DNA from: Gigaspora margarita
Taxonomy: Eukaryota; Glomeromycota; Glomeromycetes; Diversisporales; Gigasporaceae
Assembly: GCA_009809945.1 (NCBI GenBank)
Contig: WTPW01000153.1
Coordinates: 145,203 to 209,202, forward strand
Direction of reading: 5' to 3'
Length of the DNA stretch: 64,000 nucleotides
The stretch's first letter is position 1, and every line of letters starts with the position of its first letter. A program made the translations under genes and the position numbers. The notes beneath the pieces are model-generated. The model saw only the letters and a program-made list of their open reading frames with translations. It searched no databases and was not told the origin of the DNA. Below, piece by piece: positions 36,436-48,467 of the stretch.

Positions 36436-36671
36436 CAGTACTGGATAGCAAAATGCATCCACTTTTATTAATAAAACTTTGAATCATTATAACATTTTAA
36501 ACAAGTTAAATCAAAAAACCCTTTGACAAATTGATAAAAAGAAAAAATATATATTTAATTGACCAATTAGAATCAATTGCATCAAAATTAGCCAATCTGA
36601 ATTGATTATTTAAGAATCAAAACTTTGTGCTCTATATAAATAGAGCAGATGTCTTATGCTGTCCAGTATTG
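36436..36671. mobile_element. TA-flanked MITE nested in hAT-1 copy C
   Basis: Ends cagtactggatagcaaaatg and (reverse complement) caatactggacagcataaga, TA on both sides. Copies A and B lack it at the corresponding site. Confidence 0.75.
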
Positions 36672-36699
36672 TACAAACTTTGATATGCTATTACATATA

Positions 36700-37330
36700 T
36701 GGTCCGGTGCAGAAAGATTTGTACCTCAAAAAATTTTGTAATTTCAACTCTATGTAAAAGTTTTTATATCTTTGATTAATTATTAAAAATTTTTTAATAT
36801 CAAATAAAATAGGTTTTAATCTAACTTATTATATTATTTTTATTGTCATACATTGTTTTATTTTAATAATTAAGCATGCACAATTTGCTGTATTCAAAAA
36901 AAAAAGATATATTTTTTTTAAAAAAAAAGATATTTTAAATAATTTCACAACCAATATGCAGTTGTATGAGTTTGTACTATGCAAGTGCATTAATGTGAAT
37001 ATGATAAAGATATGGTTAAAATTTGAGCAAAATTGTATTACTGGTTGTGAAGAAATTAAGCTTTTAAGCAAGATGATTTAATTTTTTTTACTATATACGC
37101 GTATATAAAAATTATAAAAATTATTATAGCAAATTATATAGTAAAAATTATTAAGAAAAGCTACTATTAATAAATTTTTTTATTGAATCAATAAAATTAT
37201 CAAAAAAATTTTATTTTTATTAATCCGATAACCTAATGATTATATTAAATTAAAAAAATCCAAAATTAATTTGTACAAAAAATATTTGAATCAGAGCTGT
37301 TTGAGGTACAAATCTTTTTGCACCGGACTA
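36700..37330. mobile_element. TA-flanked MITE, second member of the 10053 family
   Basis: Ends tggtccggtgcagaaagatt, continuing tgtacctcaaa, and the reverse complement at right. TA at 36698-36699 and 37331-37332. The body aligns with 10053-10677 in inverted orientation. Confidence 0.8.
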
Positions 37331-38193
37331 TAATATTATTATATTGAATAACAATTAAATCAATATTTAATATAAGTTTTCAGAAATGATAACATAAATT
37401 TTTTACAAGAAAATTACTTAGCAAATCTTTAGTTATTATAATTTTCAACTTTAGTGCTATATTTTAAATTTTATATTAAAATCTTTTGAATTTATAAATT
37501 CAATAAATTTACTATAGTGAATAAGAATAATATATTATATTTACTATATTTATTTCTTTATTTAAATATTTAAGAAACATTAAAGGCATATCTAAAAACC
37601 AAATATACAAGTTGAATTAAACCAATAACATCTCCAACATTATATAAAAGCTTAAAATATTAAATTGTTTTTTTTTTTTAAAACAATATATGAATTATAG
37701 TTTTATTTTTTTAAATAATTTAGCTTTGTTTATAAATTTTAGTTAAATTAATTATATTCTTTATTATATTTTACTATTAATAATTTTTTAAATATATTAA
37801 TTAAAAATGAAAATTAAAAAATAAATAAAAAAAGTCTAAAAGTATAAATTAAGAGAGAGAATAAGAGAAAGAAAATAATTGCAAAAAGAGAAAGTAAGTG
37901 TGAAAAAGAGAGAAAGAGAGAAAAAGGGAGAGAGAAAGAATGAGAGAAGAAGAGGGAAAGAGAGAAAAAATTTTTTTTATTTGAGAACATAAAAAAATTT
38001 TTGAGAACATTAAATTAAATAAATATGTCTCATAAGAACATAAATTTCAAAATAGATTTCCAACACTGGGTAGATCGATAGTTGTTGAGAAGTATCGATT
38101 AAAAATTAAAGAAAAAAATTAGCCGCAGCTTCTCTTTTATAGACATAAAATTTAAACGAAGATTACACAGAAAATACCTGATCAAATTCAGTT

Positions 38194-38196
<3 letters not shown>

Positions 38197-38228
<32 letters not shown>

Positions 38229-38256
38229 CTTTCTTTCTTTCTTTCTTTCTTTTTTT
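38197..38256. repeat. T homopolymer followed by (CTTT)n
   Basis: About 32 T then six to seven CTTT units; a simple sequence repeat within the foldback arm. Confidence 0.9.
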
Positions 38257-38890
38257 GATTCTAAAATCACATTGCATCAAAATAAAAAAATCTTTATCGA
38301 GTGATCTTTGTACAAAGTTTTAGTATCTGTAAAAGAAAAGCTGCGGCTAAAATTTTAACTTTCAATCAATATTTCTCAACAACTACAGATCCAAATTCGA
38401 TAAAAAATATTTTTTATTAAATTTTACAATTACTATGCTTTTCAAATTATTGTAATCAATACATCACACCGCAGAAATCTAGGAAAAATGACAATACATG
38501 ATTGGTTAAAAATTATTTCTAACCAATTTCCTGTGTGACATATGATCACATTAAAAACGCAGTAAAATAAAAAAAATTTCATCGAATTTGGTTCAGTAGC
38601 TATTGAGACATTTTCATATAAATCATAATCATAGCATTTTTTTGTATTCTGTTTCATAATTTCAGTGTTTTTTTTTTTTTAAATTTTAAATGAAGTTGTC
38701 TCGATAACTACCAGGTCAAATTCAATGAAACTTGTTTTATTTCAATTTCTCAGCCGTGGAATTAAAATAAAATAAATTTATTAGCTTAATTACATATTAC
38801 ATAGCCTTGAGAACCATTTGCTAAAAGTCATAAAAAATACTTTTATATCGAATTTTAAAAGAGTCGACCATGTTTACATAGTGTGACCAT

Positions 38891-39935
38891 TTGTTGGGAA
38901 AGCAATTATGGATATCGGTTCCGCTCCGATGATTCACTTAGTTTGAATTTATAACGTTTGTAGACAGGTTAAGATGTCACGAGGTAAATTAATCAGGGTC
39001 GGGACTATTACTTAATAAGATCAATCTACGTGGTATAATTCATATGATGTAATTAATTAAATATCGAGGGATTTATTATGACAATAATAATACTTGACAA
39101 AGATTATACTACAACAATGTATTAAAAAGATCTCACCTCATGGTTATACAGTAAGTTAAGACTGGAGCTAAATAGCGAATATTTTCTTGAGCTGCCTTAA
39201 TATTTCACCTCAGAAATTTATTTTAGAACCGCACAAACCATGTATAGAAATAATGAAAAAAGCAATAGATTAAGTAAAGAATATCTTGACAAAATTTTAT
39301 TATAGAATAAGTTTATTCCAAAATTAAAACTTTGATTATCGCCAAATTTACGTTAATTGTATAATTCGGATCAATGTTATGCTACTGTCATTGGAAATTG
39401 CCAAATAAAAGCTGTAAATTAGAATTTAATTTTTATTATATCGAACTCAAATCAAAAATTAAATTCGATACATTAAAATTTTATAACCTTGACTTGCAGG
39501 TATTTAATTAACACATTCATTTTTATTTATATTTCTCTTATAATAGTATATAATGTATTATTATTAAATCTATATGCTAAATTTCAAAATTGGAATAAAT
39601 TTTTAAAGAAATCCATGAAAGAAAGAAGAAATGGTAACACTGCATTCAATAATTCCATGATGAAGATACATCGTGTAACTCAAACATCTTGAATTTCTAA
39701 AATAATGCATCATAAGATAGATAATTCATTATACATATTTCGTACAACTTAGAAATTTCTTATTTTCTGTAATACCTTTTTTCAATGCATAAAACTTTCA
39801 AACTATCTCTTTGAATTCAATTATCATTTCTCAGAAATTTATATTGCATAGTTACGATCTGAAATTAACCAACCTATTTTTTTAAATAATAAATTTATAT
39901 ATAATATATTTGAAGCATAAGAATTTATAATAATT
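38891..39935. other. Upstream region of the Kelch gene
   Basis: No other gene supported; a 67-codon frame at 39489-39692 has no domain. The Kelch promoter should lie close to 39936 but no clear TATA box can be singled out in this AT-rich sequence. Confidence 0.4.
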
Positions 39936-41551
39936 ATGATGCTATTATTCTTCCTATTCATCTTATTCTTGTTTGTTTATGATACTTGTCAATTTAGTCC
40001 AGATGGGCGATTATACCAAAATAGTGTCTTAATTGGAACCCGCCTATATGTTTTTGGCGGGTACACCGGGAAGCTTGAGTATACTAATGAAACAATATAT
40101 CTGGATTTGACCAAATCATTCGACACTTCTCGTCCTCTTTGGATTAAGGATATAACGGGTACTGCACCAATAAACGCAGAATTTGGAACTGCATGTTTAA
40201 GTCCCATTGATAATTCCACTGTTTATCTCATTGGAGGAGTAGCCTTCAATGAGACATCATTACAATATTTTAAACCACCATTGATTTATGCTTTTAATTC
40301 TGTTGAGTCAAAGTGGACAATTTTGAATGCCTCAGGATTTGCATCATTCGATAGTAATACAACAAACATATACAACGATATGCAAGCCGTTATGCGTCAT
40401 AGTCTAATCTATTTATTTTCTGGAACAAATACATTAAAACCGTCTGAAAGTAACCTGAGTACTGTAAGTACTCTCGTTACAACTTTGAATATCTATAATA
40501 CGAAGACAATGACTTGGTTATTTTTTAATTTTTCTAATACGCCTACCCCTCGTGAGGGGTACACCGCTAATTTACTTAAAAATGGTCACATTGTCTATAT
40601 TGGTGGAACAGAAACCCCCAATGGCGCTTCCAGGGAGACAAACGTTAATATGAATAATATCCCTGTTTTTGATACGGATGATTTAATTTGGATCTTAATG
40701 GTAAATTTGAAATTAAATAGATTTAAAAATGTTACTACTAGGAACAAAATTTAAATGGATTTGGAGCTTCTTAATAAAAAAAGAAATTCAAAATCCATTT
40801 AAATTCTATTCACAATTATGGCAAAAATAAGTTTTATTATATGAACTATATAATTTTTAGACTACCTCGGGAGATCCAGTCGCATCTCGTAATTCACATT
40901 CTGCAGTGTTAAGTAAATATCAAATCATGTATTAATTTTTTTTATCCGTGAACAATACTATATTTAAATAATGATTATTTTTATTATTTTTTTTATTAAT
41001 GACTTTTATTAGCCGAAGATGGGAAAATTATAATATTTGGGGGAGAATCGGGATATGGCTTTGTTAAAGTATCACCCGATCTTGCAATATTAGATACAAA
41101 TTCTAATCCGTATGAATGGTCAATTCCAAATATTCCTCCAGAAAATAAGCCTCCAGCTTTAGCTGGACATTCTTCAACGTTATATAATAATAATTATATG
41201 CTTATAATTTTTGGACGACGAACCTCAAACCAACCAGTAACTAGTACTGAGGTGCCTTTAATCAACGATATAATTTATGTATTTGATATCAATAATTTAG
41301 TTTGGACTTCGACGTTTTCATCTACTCCTGCATCTGGACAGTGTACAACCCATTGTGTTATTGGGCTTGTCACCGCCATCATATCTCTTTTAATTATTTC
41401 ATCGATTGGAATTGGATGTTATTATTATAAGGTTAAATCTATAAACATTTTTTCATTTTTATGTATATGTAGAAATAAAAAACCTTTTTCATTTTTATGT
41501 ATATGTAGAAATAAAAAACCTTTTGTCAATTCCAACGATCCACTACGTTAA
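39936..41551 (+). CDS. Kelch-repeat membrane protein with signal peptide and C-terminal TM segment
   Basis: Three exons: 39936-40700, 40861-40912 and 41013-41551. Introns begin gtaaat and end ttttag / attag, and the joined frame stays open for 451 codons. Residues 1-18 (MMLLFFLFILFLFVYDTC) form a signal peptide. Kelch/galactose-oxidase-like blades follow, with double-glycine motifs: YVFGGYTG, VYLIGGVAF, VYIGGTETP and IIFGGESG. There are many N-glycosylation sequons. Near the C-terminus CVIGLVTAIISLLIISSIGI is a membrane helix, followed by a short basic Cys-containing tail. The tail has a 36-bp exact tandem duplication, so FSFLCICRNKKP appears twice. This suggests a type I surface protein with an extracellular beta-propeller, probably binding protein or carbohydrate ligands. 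Ligand unknown. The start is the first Met, directly at the signal peptide. No frameshift seen. Confidence 0.85.
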
Positions 41552-42200
41552 ATATAAAGATGGAATAGTCTATAACACTGGAAATAAAATAATAATTAAT
41601 ATGATGGACAAGTTAACAATTCAAAATATTGTATTGTTTATGTTTCAATAATTTCTCATCATTCTATTTTTGAGATGGTAATATCGTGTACTCATTGACG
41701 TTGTTAAATCTTGTTGTTTATAAAAATTTTGTTTAGTTCGATAAATTTCATTGACTATGAGCATTAATTCACACTGAACTAGTCTGTATTATAATAAATT
41801 ATCAGGTAAATCACCTTTTATAAAAATTTTAAATAAAAATAATGTACCGATAAGTTATTGGCTGAATACTTGCCTATAGAGATTAGAGGAGCACAAAAAT
41901 AATGCCGATTCCGACTATATTCCTATAGAAAGACGGACAGTTCGTTCTTCTAATAGCCTGGTATCGGACAAATTTGTGTTACAGTATAAAAAGGTAATAG
42001 TGCCGGTGCAAGATTCGTTACAGCCACAGATTGACTCGTTCAGGAGATTTAAATCGTTCACACAAAGAGTAATCTATATATAATAAGCAGCATTAGCTGC
42101 CGATCGTATGCATCGCATCGGTTGGCTTACCGCGGCTGCTACAGACATCATGTAATACTAAGATAGAGCGTGTATTAGATAAAGTAGAGAAAGCTTAGGA
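41552..42200. mobile_element. LTR-like remnant downstream of the Kelch gene
   Basis: Around 41880-42150 the sequence is GC-richer, with a TATA box (acagtataaaaaggtaa near 41983) like the solo LTR at 34863-35262. A possible end is ...gctacagacatca near 42151. No target duplication and no second LTR were recognised, so this is tentative. Confidence 0.3.
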
Positions 42201-42768
42201 TAAGAAAGCAAAAAGGGTATTATGGAAGGTAAAAGAAGAAAATGAAGATGATAACGGAATTAAAAAGTGTGTGCAGAATAGGAATAAGAATACATTGTCT
42301 TGAAACACAATCGTTTAAGTGAACAGAGTTAAACTTCATATTCAACGTGGTAATTGAACAGTTAAATGGCTATGTAATTTGTGCACTTCATGCCGAATGA
42401 AGCAATAATTATGATTTATCAGCCAGGAAATTAAAAATTTTGCATCAGCTAGCCATCAGCTATAGCTGCTCTAGCTGACTACTATCGACTTTGGCTATAT
42501 TTATGCAGATTGGTTAATTTTTGTAGATCTAGCTGTGATTAGGAATGGGTTCAGTTGTTTACGGTTATTAACCGGTCAGTCATCGGTCGATCATTATTGG
42601 TTAACCGCTCATAGCTGGTTGACTGTGGTCAGTTATACGGTTATAACCGATAAATCATTTCCCCAAATATTCAATCAAATATCTAAATAAGTGACAAGTA
42701 AGAATGGGATACTGCACAGACTGCTGAAAGAGAAGGCAATTTGCATCACATGATCAATAAAACCATTG

Positions 42769-42869
42769 TTCATAGTTCTGGTCAAACTTGCAGATCATTT
42801 GACCACATTTAAAGTTTGTTCTGGATCTGGCCAAATAATCTGCAAATTTGACCAGAATTATTGACGATT
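42769..42869. mobile_element. Small palindromic MITE
   Basis: gttctggtcaaacttgcagatc... with the reverse complement at the right end (tttgaccagaat), TA at both sides. A second copy is at 60487-60576. Confidence 0.6.
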
Positions 42870-42958
42870 TGTTTTGGCCAGACATATTGAATAATTGATT
42901 GTAGTGGCAATTAGTGTTTTACATGAATCAGATCGGACGGATATTTTTAAAGATCCGT

Positions 42959-43355
42959 TGTTACGATCGGTTGGGAGAGCTTGAAGAAATTGTGCCGGTT
43001 TAGTTCGATCGTGAACAAAGTAATTAAGGTTAAATGGGTTAAAACGATAAACTAACACTCATAGTTTCGGGTTATAGGGTTTCTCTTTATTAATAATATA
43101 AATCAATACATTGAATTAATACAATAATACTAAATACTATCTATAATCGTTAACTACTGTGCACTACTGTCTCCCCCTTCATAAGCTGAAACTAAACCCT
43201 TATATATATTTTAATTCGTACGGTGGCTTTAATCCCTCGTTTGGAGATTTAATCAGTCGTTTGGGGATTCAATCAAACGAACGGGGATTTAATCAGTCGA
43301 TTGGGGATTCAATCAGTCGATTGGGGATTCAATCAACCATCCGTGCCACAATCTA
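42959..43355 (-). repeat. 3' LTR, distal part (R-U5 side)
   Basis: About 90 percent identical by eye to 50185-50574. Contains four to five copies of a ~20-bp unit (aatcagtcgattggggattc). The frame at 43159-43389 is an LTR artefact. Confidence 0.85.
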
Positions 43356-44000
43356 TGGTGCCCGCGGCTTTAACTCTCCAGTCACGTGACTTTGTTCACT
43401 TTTTGAGCGATCATATGATATACCTTTAAAGCCAATCAGAATGCGGGATTTTTGCACGTGAACGCCTACCTGACGACGGTTTCTTTTTGCACGTGAACGC
43501 TTTTTTTTTTTTTTTTTTTTTTACGTGAACTTTTTTTGAGTGTGCGTCGTCGAACTTTTGCCACTTTTTGATTATTTGATTATGAGTATTGACTTTCTTT
43601 TTGTGTTCGTGATCACTTTTTTTTTTTTACACTTTAAACGCTCTTTAACTTTTTTTTCTTTTTTTTACTTTAGACACTGCTTTTTTGTGGTGCCTCTGCC
43701 ACTTTTTTTTGAGATGCCAGTATCTTTAACGCTTATTTTTTGAGATTCCGGTGGCGCCTTTATTATTGCCTTTGGTAAAGCTTAGTTTTTTTTTTACAAC
43801 GTTTTGGCACATAAGTTTTATGTTTAATATCTGAAATACGTTGATGTTTTGAAGGCAAAATTGATCGCTGAGTAAAAACCACAACTCAAACTGTCTAAGG
43901 TATGTCATACAGTATTACATATTACTGTTTTAAAGCTTTAACATTTACTTATGTTCTTGCGGCAAATATTGCATCATATAATTGAACTAAATCAATTTAC

Positions 44001-46693
44001 TTAATCATCTACCCGAAGCCTTCTGTGCGATTTAAATTGTTTCACGGCCCTCTCTGCATCATATCCTTCTAAACCTGTTACATACGCTTCAACATATCTC
44101 CAAGCCTTTCGGCTAAATTTTCTAATCATGGGCAATGGTATGCTATCAAGAATTTCTGGTACACGAATTTGCAGTTGTGTAAAGGAATAGTCACATTGTT
44201 GACGAGCAATTCGTTTTGCAGCACCCCAAAAACGTTCGATGAAGTTGCATTCGCAGTGAAACTTGGAATATAATTCGAAAATATGTCCGGCAGCTTCAAC
44301 AATTTCTGCAATTGATGTTTTTTGTTCTAAAAAGTCGGGTTCCATTGCAAGTATGTGTTTTGCACAGCAATTCGGAACTAAATAAAGTGATCAACAAGGT
44401 ATAAAATATATCAATTGCAAATTTAAATAAAATTATTTTTTACTATTACCTTTCTCATCACCTTCCTTTCTTTTACAGTCCAATTTTTGACCATTCCACA
44501 TACCTCGCTCTTCCAGAATCTGATATAACAAAAAAAAAACATTTATGTACCTTTTTAATTCCTTTAAATTTCATATTGCCTTCACCTTTGCCGTCATTTC
44601 TACCTTTATCAAAAAAAAACATGGGCTGTACGATTTTTTGATGATCACGAATGAACCAACCATCTTTAAATTTATATTTAGGTTCAACTTTTGGATGAAG
44701 TGTCATTCTGGAACATACAAGTGCGTCAAGTGCGTATGCATTATGGTTGGTACTCTGGTCAAAGCAAAATACACCTTAAAAAAAAAAAGAAGGTAATTAA
44801 TAAGAAAAATTAAGAAATATAGTGCAAATCATCTAAAGAATCCAAAATCATAACCCTTTGATGAATTTTTGGAATTTCGCAAAAAAAAAAAGAAGTTCAT
44901 TGCCAATCTTGTGCAATTATGTTCATCCAAAAACAACAAAAATTTCGAAACTATTGCCTATATTTTTTATAATTTTTACTTAATTATTTAAGTGGTGCAG
45001 ATTTGATTCGACTAGATGATTGCACCATAGAAAGTAAAAATTTAAACTATGCCTATGCATCCTGGATGAAGAAAATTGAAGATCGGAATTGCTTTTTCAC
45101 GAAGTTGCTTAACCATATCTTCACTTTTCCAATAACCATTAGCCTGTCCTGGTTTAATAATGACTCGAGCCCTCTGGTCTAACCCAAGTCGTATAGCATC
45201 AGCCTCTGTAAGACGTAGGGGGCCATGGCATGCACATAAGAAGTCACTAACCATAATCGATGATCCTTGGCCTTTTTTTTTAATTATAGATTCATTGTCT
45301 TCTAGCCAAAAAGACGAATTGTCGTCATTAGCATAAAAATAAGCTTCATCATGGGTAACCAATACGTGGCGAGTATCCCAAATTTCAAGTCTTTCTGGTG
45401 GTATAGTTATTTCCATTTCATCGCCGCTATATTGTTCCATTTTTTTTTGACGATTCATCATTCTTAATGCCCACTCTTTACGATATTCTTTTACATCCTC
45501 TCGTTCATGGCCATCGAAATAGACCTAATTGTCGAATAATTTTAAAAAAAAATTTTTTTTTTAATATGAACTCTTTATAATGAACCCTCTATGACGAACT
45601 TAGAATTTAATAGTTTAGTTAAAGAGGGCTATGGTTTCTTAACTATTAAAAAAAAAAAGACAACTCTATTGGTTTCTAAAACTTCATATCCCGAATATCA
45701 ATTATACATACCTCTTGGCCTATAGATTTTTTGTGGAACCCCATAAGTGCATAAATTTTCGCGTGGTTGTTTCTGAAATATTGATTGGCACTCCAAGCAA
45801 TCTAGGAAAGATTGATGATTCTAACTCTTTTTTTAATGCTAAAGGGGATCGGTCTTTTGGCAAAGTAAAACGTAACCATGTACAAGCCACTAACTTAAGG
45901 TCTTCATCATCAAGCAACGACTCTCTCTTTGCATGTTTTCCTTGGCGATGACTAGGTAAAGATCCTTGATCAAGAAAAGCTTTTGCCCATCCTCTAAGAC
46001 AATGAGCCATATATTCTGTATTTCGAATGCCTTTCCAAAAAGTATCTGCAATTTTTTCTGACGCTTTTATTTTTTTTTCACCATCCATAAGTAATCTAAA
46101 GTATTGGCAAATGGATGTTAACCTTTGTACTTCGTAAGGTTGTGATTTTGCCAATTCTTTTTTAACATTTTGGAGGTTACGGAGCTGATTTCTTAATTCG
46201 TTATAACGTTCTTCTATTCGCTGCATTTGTCGTTGAGATTGGTAAGAAATATTTTCACGATACGATAAGGTTGGTATCTTTTCTTTACTTTTTGCTTTTG
46301 CACCCCACATTTCATCAAGGGTTTTCATTTTTTTAGCTTCATGTTGAAGCTGTTCTTGCTCTTTTTTTTTTCCAAAGGTTTGTTCTTGAATTCCCTAAAA
46401 AAAATCATATTATATTTCATAAGTTTAATATTTTAAAAATAACTTATAAATGCTAATTATGTACCAGTATAAAATGTTGATTTTAATTTTCTATCCGCTG
46501 CATTATGCCATTCTATAGCCTTTAATGCATAAGTCTGAAAATTTTCATGGGTTAATTCAAAGAGCTCCCAGTCTTCAAGAATATCATGGTCGTCTTCTAC
46601 ATTATTTGTAACCTTGGGTTTAGCTGCGAAGGTTCCAGTTTTCGTACGGGCCTTGCTGGATGCAATACGAGATTTGGCATTTGGACGAGGCAT
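44001..46693 (-). pseudogene. DDE superfamily (IS630/Tc1/mariner-like) transposase, multi-exon, frameshifted
   Basis: Exons on the minus strand: 46693-46465, 46394-45712, 45524 to about 45050, about 44774-44551, 44519-44450 and 44377-44001, giving roughly 680 residues. The N-terminal part is charged (MPRPNAKSRIASS; TLDEMWG-like). The middle has WLRF..PK..SPLALKKELE, the region preceding the catalytic core. The core shows the first Asp in LVTHDEAYFYANDD, second Asp in FDQSTNHNAYALDAL, DGWFIRD.QKIVQPM, and the final Glu in CNFIERFWGAAKR. Damage: a one-base shift at the cccc run near 45739-45742, and a phase mismatch between exons 1 and 2 that another shift in the A run near 46370 would explain. 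The exon 3/4 junction is uncertain. The protein would act on the ends of 43356-47608. Confidence 0.8.
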
Positions 46694-46900
46694 CGTTATC
46701 TAAAGGTCAAATGTATAATTTTTTTTTTATTCATCAAGAAAATCAATTTTTTTTCACCTTTTTAACACCTTCATGGGAGGTAAGATGACCGATTCTCACG
46801 AGATTTCTGAATTTTTTAAAACTATCGTGAGAACTAATCCTGGCTGTTTTAGGAAACTGATTGTTAACTAAACATGGATAATTGACAGTTAGGGTTTGCC

Positions 46901-46941
46901 AGGCACGGGCATAGGCACGGGCATGGGCACGGGCATGGGCA
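46901..46941. repeat. 12-bp GC-rich minisatellite near the transposase start
   Basis: Three and a half units of ggcacgggcatg/a, the most GC-rich tract in the element. Located upstream of the DDE gene; it may be part of its promoter or a subterminal binding array. Confidence 0.7.
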
Positions 46942-47608
46942 CTATGTAATAGTGCATGTATCGGCACTTACATCACTCTACTTGCAATAATAAAATGTAA
47001 TTCTTTATTATCCATAATGATTAAATGTGATTATATTTAATGTACTGCATATTGTGGGAATTTTTTAAATGCTACGCAGTATTTAATTTAATAAATATTG
47101 TTACAGTAAATTTTAATATTGGTTTACCGGTGGTTATCTTGGAAGTGCAAAATAGATCATGCGTCTGCGAAATTTAAGCTGCAATGATCAAATTTGCTTG
47201 CATCAGAGACGGTAAATACTTCCATCAAGAATAAAATGGAATTATTGTAGCCAATCAAGTCTGAAATTATTTTGTGAAAAGTATTCTTCGTTATATGGCA
47301 TTATCACGTGATCGAATGTATCGGAATAAATTTTATAAGTCACATGGTCTATTTCTGATGATTTGATTGGTCAGAAAATAAAAACATATACGTTTACTTT
47401 TTTACAATTTTTTAATAAAATAGTTAAACTTTGAAAGGTTATTATGCTATTAATTTAACTTTAAATTTAAAACTAAACCACAAGTTTGGTTCTTAAAGAC
47501 AAGAAGAACAAATCTTGTGGATTATTTTTATATTTAATAAAATTTTAAAAATGGATTAACATTTTTTGTAAAGTTATTTTTTATGGAGAGTTAAGGCTGC
47601 GGGCACTA

Positions 47609-47680
47609 TATACCAAAATAAGAAATATATAACGAAAAAATAATAATATTAACTATAAATCAAAATTGAGCATAATATCA
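47609..47680 (-). repeat. 3' LTR, proximal part (start of U3)
   Basis: Matches 50575-50640 (ccaaaataagaaatatataa, aatcaaaattgagcataa). The nested transposon separates it from 42959-43355. Confidence 0.85.
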
Positions 47681-47825
47681 TCCCTCCCTCAGAAAGATGA
47701 GCTCCGGCGAATCCAACATTTCCCTTCTGTTGTGTGGATTTATTCGCCAAGGCAACATTGGAAGGTTATGGAGCTTCTTCCATTATAAATTTTTTAACGT
47801 TCACATGACCTTTTGCGGGATACTT

Positions 47826-48467
47826 TCATGAGCATTTTTTTCCTTTTTTTTTTTTTTCACGATCGCCCAAATTATCTTTCTTAAACGGACATTTTACCAG
47901 ATTATCAATTCTATCCTTATCAACTCTTCGAACAAGGTCATTCATCATGTGTAACTTCATCATCGTAAGGAATATCCACAATTCAACTTTAACCTTTCGA
48001 TTATACATTAGCATTCCATTTACCTTAATGGTTTTCGCTTTATTGTTGCTGAACGATGGGTTGTTACCATTATCCTTACATTTCTTCGTTCTTATACTAT
48101 CGCCAACTTCACCAGCATGTTTCTTTAAGCTTGGTGGATCCTTGATTAGTGCAACCTTATCCATCCAAGCACCACACATTTCTTGTAGATTATTATTACA
48201 TTCCTTATTAATTTTCGCATTGTTATTTGATGCATTACACGAAAACATTTTAACTTTGTGATTCTCACATTCGGTTTCATTGATCTGAGTTTTAAACAAT
48301 CTGACCTTCTTTTTCCACACCATACACGCGGCTTCGAGAGACTCATAACATCCGATTAATTTTCCATCTTCAGCAGATTTCAAACTCCATCTAGATACCT
48401 TTTTCTCGTTCTTAGTCAAGCTTATTTCATCTTGATAATTGGTGCTAGGACTATATTGTTTATGCAA
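47826..48467 (-). pseudogene. Sel1-like/Lys-rich ORF in the LTR element, downstream segment
   Basis: 213-codon frame. Its first part, ISLTKNEKKVSRWSLKSAEDGKLIGCYE, has the pattern of one Sel1-like repeat. The rest is Lys/Asn-rich with KKVRLFKTQI and WMDKVALIKD, which are similar to each other. Upstream (48470-48560) further Sel1-like residues (CWNQDVIGVE, KAFNYHQKSA) can be read in another frame, so this is probably the distal part of the same captured protein as 48583-49104, separated by frameshifts. C-terminal tail very basic (KKKKGKK). No enzyme motif. Function unknown. Confidence 0.45.

Larger units (their letters stand above)
36115..38068. mobile_element. hAT-1 copy C
   Basis: cagtgttggaaatct ends in perfect inverted orientation, exact 8-bp target duplication ggtagatc (36107-36114, 38069-38076). 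Same orientation as copy A. Contains two TA-flanked MITEs and a GA-rich tract (37850-37970). Non-coding. Confidence 0.9.
35757..38890. repeat. Long foldback element interrupted by hAT-1 copy C
   Basis: The left arm from ggctgtactatgtaaacatg pairs with the right arm ending catgtttacatagtgtgacc. Pairing continues through aataaatttattttatttta and gatctggtag / gacctggtag to at least 36060 on the left and 38550 on the right. The hAT-1 copy C insertion (36115-38068) lies in the centre. Arms have diverged by substitutions and indels. A T run plus (CTTT)n tract lies at 38197-38256. Confidence 0.7.
43356..47608 (-). mobile_element. Tc1/mariner-type DNA transposon with DDE gene, inserted in the LTR
   Basis: Ends tggtgcccgcggctttaact, then ctcca, and (reverse complement) tagtgcccgcagccttaact, then ctcca: 25-bp inverted repeats. 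TA on both sides, and the intact 5' LTR shows the empty site (acaattatacc). 4253 bp. Carries one multi-exon DDE transposase gene on the minus strand and a 12-bp GC-rich minisatellite upstream of it. Plus-strand sequence 43400-43990 is T-rich and non-coding. Confidence 0.85.

Noticed and set aside
43159..43389. 76-codon frame with repeated ISRLGIQS
   Set aside because: Encoded by the short tandem repeat inside the LTR.
46743..46967. 74-codon Ala/His/Arg-repeat frame
   Set aside because: Translation of the 12-bp GC-rich minisatellite upstream of the DDE gene.
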